A DNA stretch of 64,000 nucleotides. Origin: Janibacter sp. HTCC2649 (GTDB taxonomy: Bacteria > Actinomycetota > Actinomycetes > Actinomycetales > Dermatophilaceae). Location of the stretch: the NCBI RefSeq assembly GCF_000152705.1, contig NZ_CH672413.1, forward strand, positions 1,153,978-1,217,977, written 5' to 3'. This document shows, one piece after another, positions 61,654-64,000 of this stretch (the first letter of the stretch is position 1; each line of letters starts with the position of its first letter). The position numbers and the translations under genes were made by a program. The notes beneath the pieces are model-generated. The model did not search any database, was not told the origin of the DNA, and was given only the letters and a program-made list of their open reading frames with translations.

Positions 61654-62337
61654 CTACGCCTTGGTCAGGGCGAACTCGTGGATGCTGCGGCCGGCCCGAA
61701 GCCCCTTCGCCTCGAAGCCGTGTCGCGGTCGCCAGGACGGCCGCTCTCCCTCGGTGACCTGCCACCCACCGTGGTGAGCGACCTGCTGACGGACGTGGGC
61801 GGCATACACCTCGTGGTCCGTGGCGATGCGCAGCACGCCACCGGGCTCGAGCCGATCGGCGACCAGGGTGAGCGTGTGCTGCTGCACGAACCGGCGCTTG
61901 GCGTGCTTGCCCTTGGGCCACGGGTCCGGGAAGAACAGGTGCACGCCGGCGAGGGAGCCGCTCGGGATGCGGTCCTTGAGGAGCTCCATGGCGTCGTCGA
62001 CCTCGACCCAGAGGTTGGTGAGCTCGAGGGATTCGGCGTCGGAGAGCATGCGGGCGACTCCGGGCACGTGCACCTCGGCAACGATGAGGTCGTGCTCCGG
62101 GTGGGAAGAGGCGTAGGCGACCGCCGCGGCGCCGTAGCCGGAACCGACTTCCAGCACCACCGGCGCGGTGCGGCCGAACCAGAGCTGCGGGTCCAGCGGT
62201 CCCTCCGCCGGGATGTCGTGCGCGGGCAGGAGTCGCTCCATCCGCTCCTCGGTCAGGGGCGTCTTGCGCCACCGAGGGGTGTATGAGCGGACGCCCTCAC
62301 GGGGCGAGTGATCGAGGGTCGAGCGAGTGGGAGACAC
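61654..62337 (-). CDS. trmB: tRNA (guanine-N7-)-methyltransferase
   Basis: Methylates G46 of tRNAs with S-adenosylmethionine. The 227 aa product has the SAM motif VVLEVGSGYGAAAVAYA, the acidic VAEVHVPGVA, and the TrmB signature HLFFPDPWPKGKHAKRRF, then a C-terminal TDHEVYAAHV segment. Length is normal. The GTG start at 62335-62337 is the upstream-most. It is located next to two tRNA genes, which is a coincidence or a loose functional grouping. Confidence 0.95.
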   Translation of the reverse strand: MSPTRSTLDHSPREGVRSYTPRWRKTPLTEERMERLLPAHDIPAEGPLDPQLWFGRTAPVVLEVGSGYGAAAVAYASSHPEHDLIVAEVHVPGVARMLSDAESLELTNLWVEVDDAMELLKDRIPSGSLAGVHLFFPDPWPKGKHAKRRFVQQHTLTLVADRLEPGGVLRIATDHEVYAAHVRQQVAHHGGWQVTEGERPSWRPRHGFEAKGLRAGRSIHEFALTKA

Positions 62338-62506
62338 TCATTGAGGCTAACTCGGGTCGATCGAGGCCTTCGCCACGAACCTGCCAATCGGCTGATTTCG
62401 TCGGCGTGGTGCTGCTACGGTCCCGGATGGGTGTGCTATCCACCAACAACTTTGTCATGCCCTCGTGCACCCGGCGTGAAGGCGCCAGCCTCAGAAGGGA
62501 AGCCCC

Positions 62507-64000
62507 GTGACCGAGCCGGTGACGGCTGAGGAGACTCCGCCACACGACATCCCCTGGTACTCCATCGACGAGTGGTCGCTGCGACGCAAACTCGCGTTGG
62601 CCCTCGCGATCCCGGTCCTGTTGGCAGCGACCTTCGGTGGCCTGCGCGTCACCAGTGCCACGAGCGAGGCGCAGTCCTTCTCACGCCTGGAGTCCAAGGT
62701 CGCCGTGCTCCAACCGGCGGTCCGCCTCGTCGACAGCTCGTCGGCGGTCGCCGTCGCCGGACGATCCACGGACGAGGCAGCCGTCAACCGGGCCCGGGCC
62801 ACCTTGGACACGGCCGTGAAGGACGTTCGCAGCGTCATGCGCACGGCGGGACTCTCCGACGAACAGGTGACCGCGCTCGACCAGGCGGTGGCATCAGCGC
62901 AGACAGTGCGCAACTCGACTGCCACCGTGCCCGCCGAAACCGTCGCTGACCAGTTCGCCGAGGTGGTGGCACCTGTGACGGTCGTGCTGGGCGAGCTCAC
63001 CTCGGAGACCTCCGACACCCGACTCACCTCGGTGCGTGACGTCCTCGCCGGACAGCTGGCCCTGACGAAGCAGCGGCTCCTCACGGCGAAGACCGGTGCC
63101 ACCGTTGATCAGATCGCCCTCGGCAACGCCATCGGCGAGGAGGCGACCGCGATTGCCTCCCTCGCAGGCAACCTCGGGGCCAATGACACGTTCGTGGATG
63201 CCCTCCTGACAGGCAACGAGCTCCGCCTCGCCGCCGCCCCCACCGTCTCGCAAGGCACGGCAGCGCTCCCCCGCGAACGGGAAGCCGTGAGCGTCTACAC
63301 GACTCTCGCCAAGCAGATCAACGGCCAGGTCGTCGACACCATGCGTGAGAAGGCCAGCGAAGGTCGGCGGGCAGCCATCCGCGACGCCGTCGCCACGATC
63401 GGTCTGCTCGTCGCCGCGATCGCCCTGGCGCTCGCCGTCGCCCGCCTCCTGCTCGACCCCATCACCCGGGTGCGCCTCGGCGCCCTCGACGTGGCGCATG
63501 AACGCCTGCCGACCGCGCTGCGTCAGATCCGGGCCGGCGAGGAGCCAGCTGCGATCGAACCGCTGCCGGTCCACACCGGCGAAGAGGTCGGCCAGCTCGC
63601 CCGCGCCGTCGACGTCCTCCACGCCGAAGCCATCTTCCTCGCGACCCAGCAGGCACGACTGCGTGAGCAGGTGAGCGCCATGTTCGAGACGCTCTCCCGC
63701 CGCAGCACCTCCCTCATCAACCAGCAGCTCGGCCTCATCGAGAACCTCGAACGCGACGAGGACGACCCGCGTCGCCTCGAGAACCTCTTCCGACTCGACC
63801 ACCTCGCCGCCCGGATCCGACGCAACGGCGAGAGCCTGCTCGTCCTCGCCGGAGCGGCGCCCCGCAGCGGCGCAGGGCAGGACCTCCCGCTCGGTGACGT
63901 CGTGCGCGCGGCGGTGTCCGAGGTGCAGGACTACCAGCGCGTGCGCCTGGCCGTCAGCGACCTCGTCATCCAGGCCGGCGCGGCGCCCAACCTCATCCAC
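62507..64000 (+). CDS. Conservon-type sensor histidine kinase, 3' end beyond window
   Basis: Partial: 498 codons are open to the window edge with no stop. A GTG (62507) follows AGAAGGGA. Order: cytoplasmic N-terminus with IDEWSLRRKLALALAIP, first transmembrane helix (about 27-46), an extracellular helical sensor (about 47-285, nitrate/nitrite-sensor-like), second transmembrane helix (about 290-312), HAMP-like segment, and a region FRLDHLAARIRRNGESLLVL (about 428-447) that matches CvnA-type kinases; the phosphate-accepting histidine is the H in LDH. In Streptomyces cvnA is followed by cvnB, cvnC and cvnD. I expect a roadblock/LC7 gene beyond 64000. This gene is not listed by stop-to-stop ORF calling because it runs off the end. 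Confidence 0.85.
   Translation, partial: MTEPVTAEETPPHDIPWYSIDEWSLRRKLALALAIPVLLAATFGGLRVTSATSEAQSFSRLESKVAVLQPAVRLVDSSSAVAVAGRSTDEAAVNRARATLDTAVKDVRSVMRTAGLSDEQVTALDQAVASAQTVRNSTATVPAETVADQFAEVVAPVTVVLGELTSETSDTRLTSVRDVLAGQLALTKQRLLTAKTGATVDQIALGNAIGEEATAIASLAGNLGANDTFVDALLTGNELRLAAAPTVSQGTAALPREREAVSVYTTLAKQINGQVVDTMREKASEGRRAAIRDAVATIGLLVAAIALALAVARLLLDPITRVRLGALDVAHERLPTALRQIRAGEEPAAIEPLPVHTGEEVGQLARAVDVLHAEAIFLATQQARLREQVSAMFETLSRRSTSLINQQLGLIENLERDEDDPRRLENLFRLDHLAARIRRNGESLLVLAGAAPRSGAGQDLPLGDVVRAAVSEVQDYQRVRLAVSDLVIQAGAAPNLIH

Overview
The window is about 70 percent GC, has strongly biased third positions and many GTG starts, and carries actinobacterial marker systems: paired ClpP1/ClpP2, an EccB/C/D-mycosin type VII secretion locus, a translational-type T-box before ileS, and the start of a conservon-type sensor kinase. 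It looks like chromosome of a high-GC actinobacterium; gene content and style suggest the Micrococcales, perhaps an Intrasporangiaceae-like lineage, but that placement is inference. No rRNA, CRISPR array, insertion sequence or prophage is visible.

Layout. 0.1-6.4 kb: a small membrane protein, lpdA, and a minus-strand cell-shape operon mreB-mreC-mreD-PBP2 joined by 4-base overlaps. 6.5-8.9 kb: an MFS exporter divergent from its TetR-type regulator. 9-11 kb: a secreted M14 carboxypeptidase. 11.2-20 kb: the ileS / folC / DUF4233 / ndk housekeeping series on the minus strand, interrupted by a sterol-desaturase-like enzyme, an AraC-VOC pair and a small CDF transporter. 20.0-20.5 kb: two RNA regulators back to back, an Ile T-box for ileS (minus) and a cobalamin riboswitch (plus). 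20.6-26.7 kb: the riboswitch-led operon, which encodes two secreted surface proteins resembling the two halves of eukaryotic intrinsic factor/transcobalamin, followed by ECF transporter T, fused-ATPase and S subunits. This is read as a surface cobamide-capture plus uptake system.

28.2-42.5 kb: a type VII secretion locus with EccC, two EccD-like proteins, EccB, two mycosins, two WXG100 proteins and a large Gly-rich candidate substrate; EccE and EccA are not seen. 42.6-46.7 kb: valS, a lysoplasmalogenase-like protein and a C39-like protein. 46.8-50.9 kb: a DUF4129/MoxR/DUF58 operon. 51-60 kb: the clpX, clpP2, clpP1, tig proteostasis series, interrupted by accessory genes (an AbiEi/DUF559-like protein, and an MFS-LacI-SRPBCC block). 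60-64 kb: a secreted M43 metalloprotease, tRNA-Gly(TCC), tRNA-Pro(TGG), trmB, and a sensor kinase truncated by the window edge.

Two repeat systems run through everything. The octamer GTATGCCG (either strand) occurs 53 times by hand count, about one per 1.2 kb, against roughly two expected from base composition. It is near-equal in orientation and is found as inverted pairs in five intergenic hairpins, the same signature as DNA uptake sequences of Neisseria and Pasteurellaceae. A second family, built on CTTCGTGCCCCGCACGGAC, forms tandem arrays and long hairpins between accessory genes, and one copy lies in frame inside the ECF ATPase gene.
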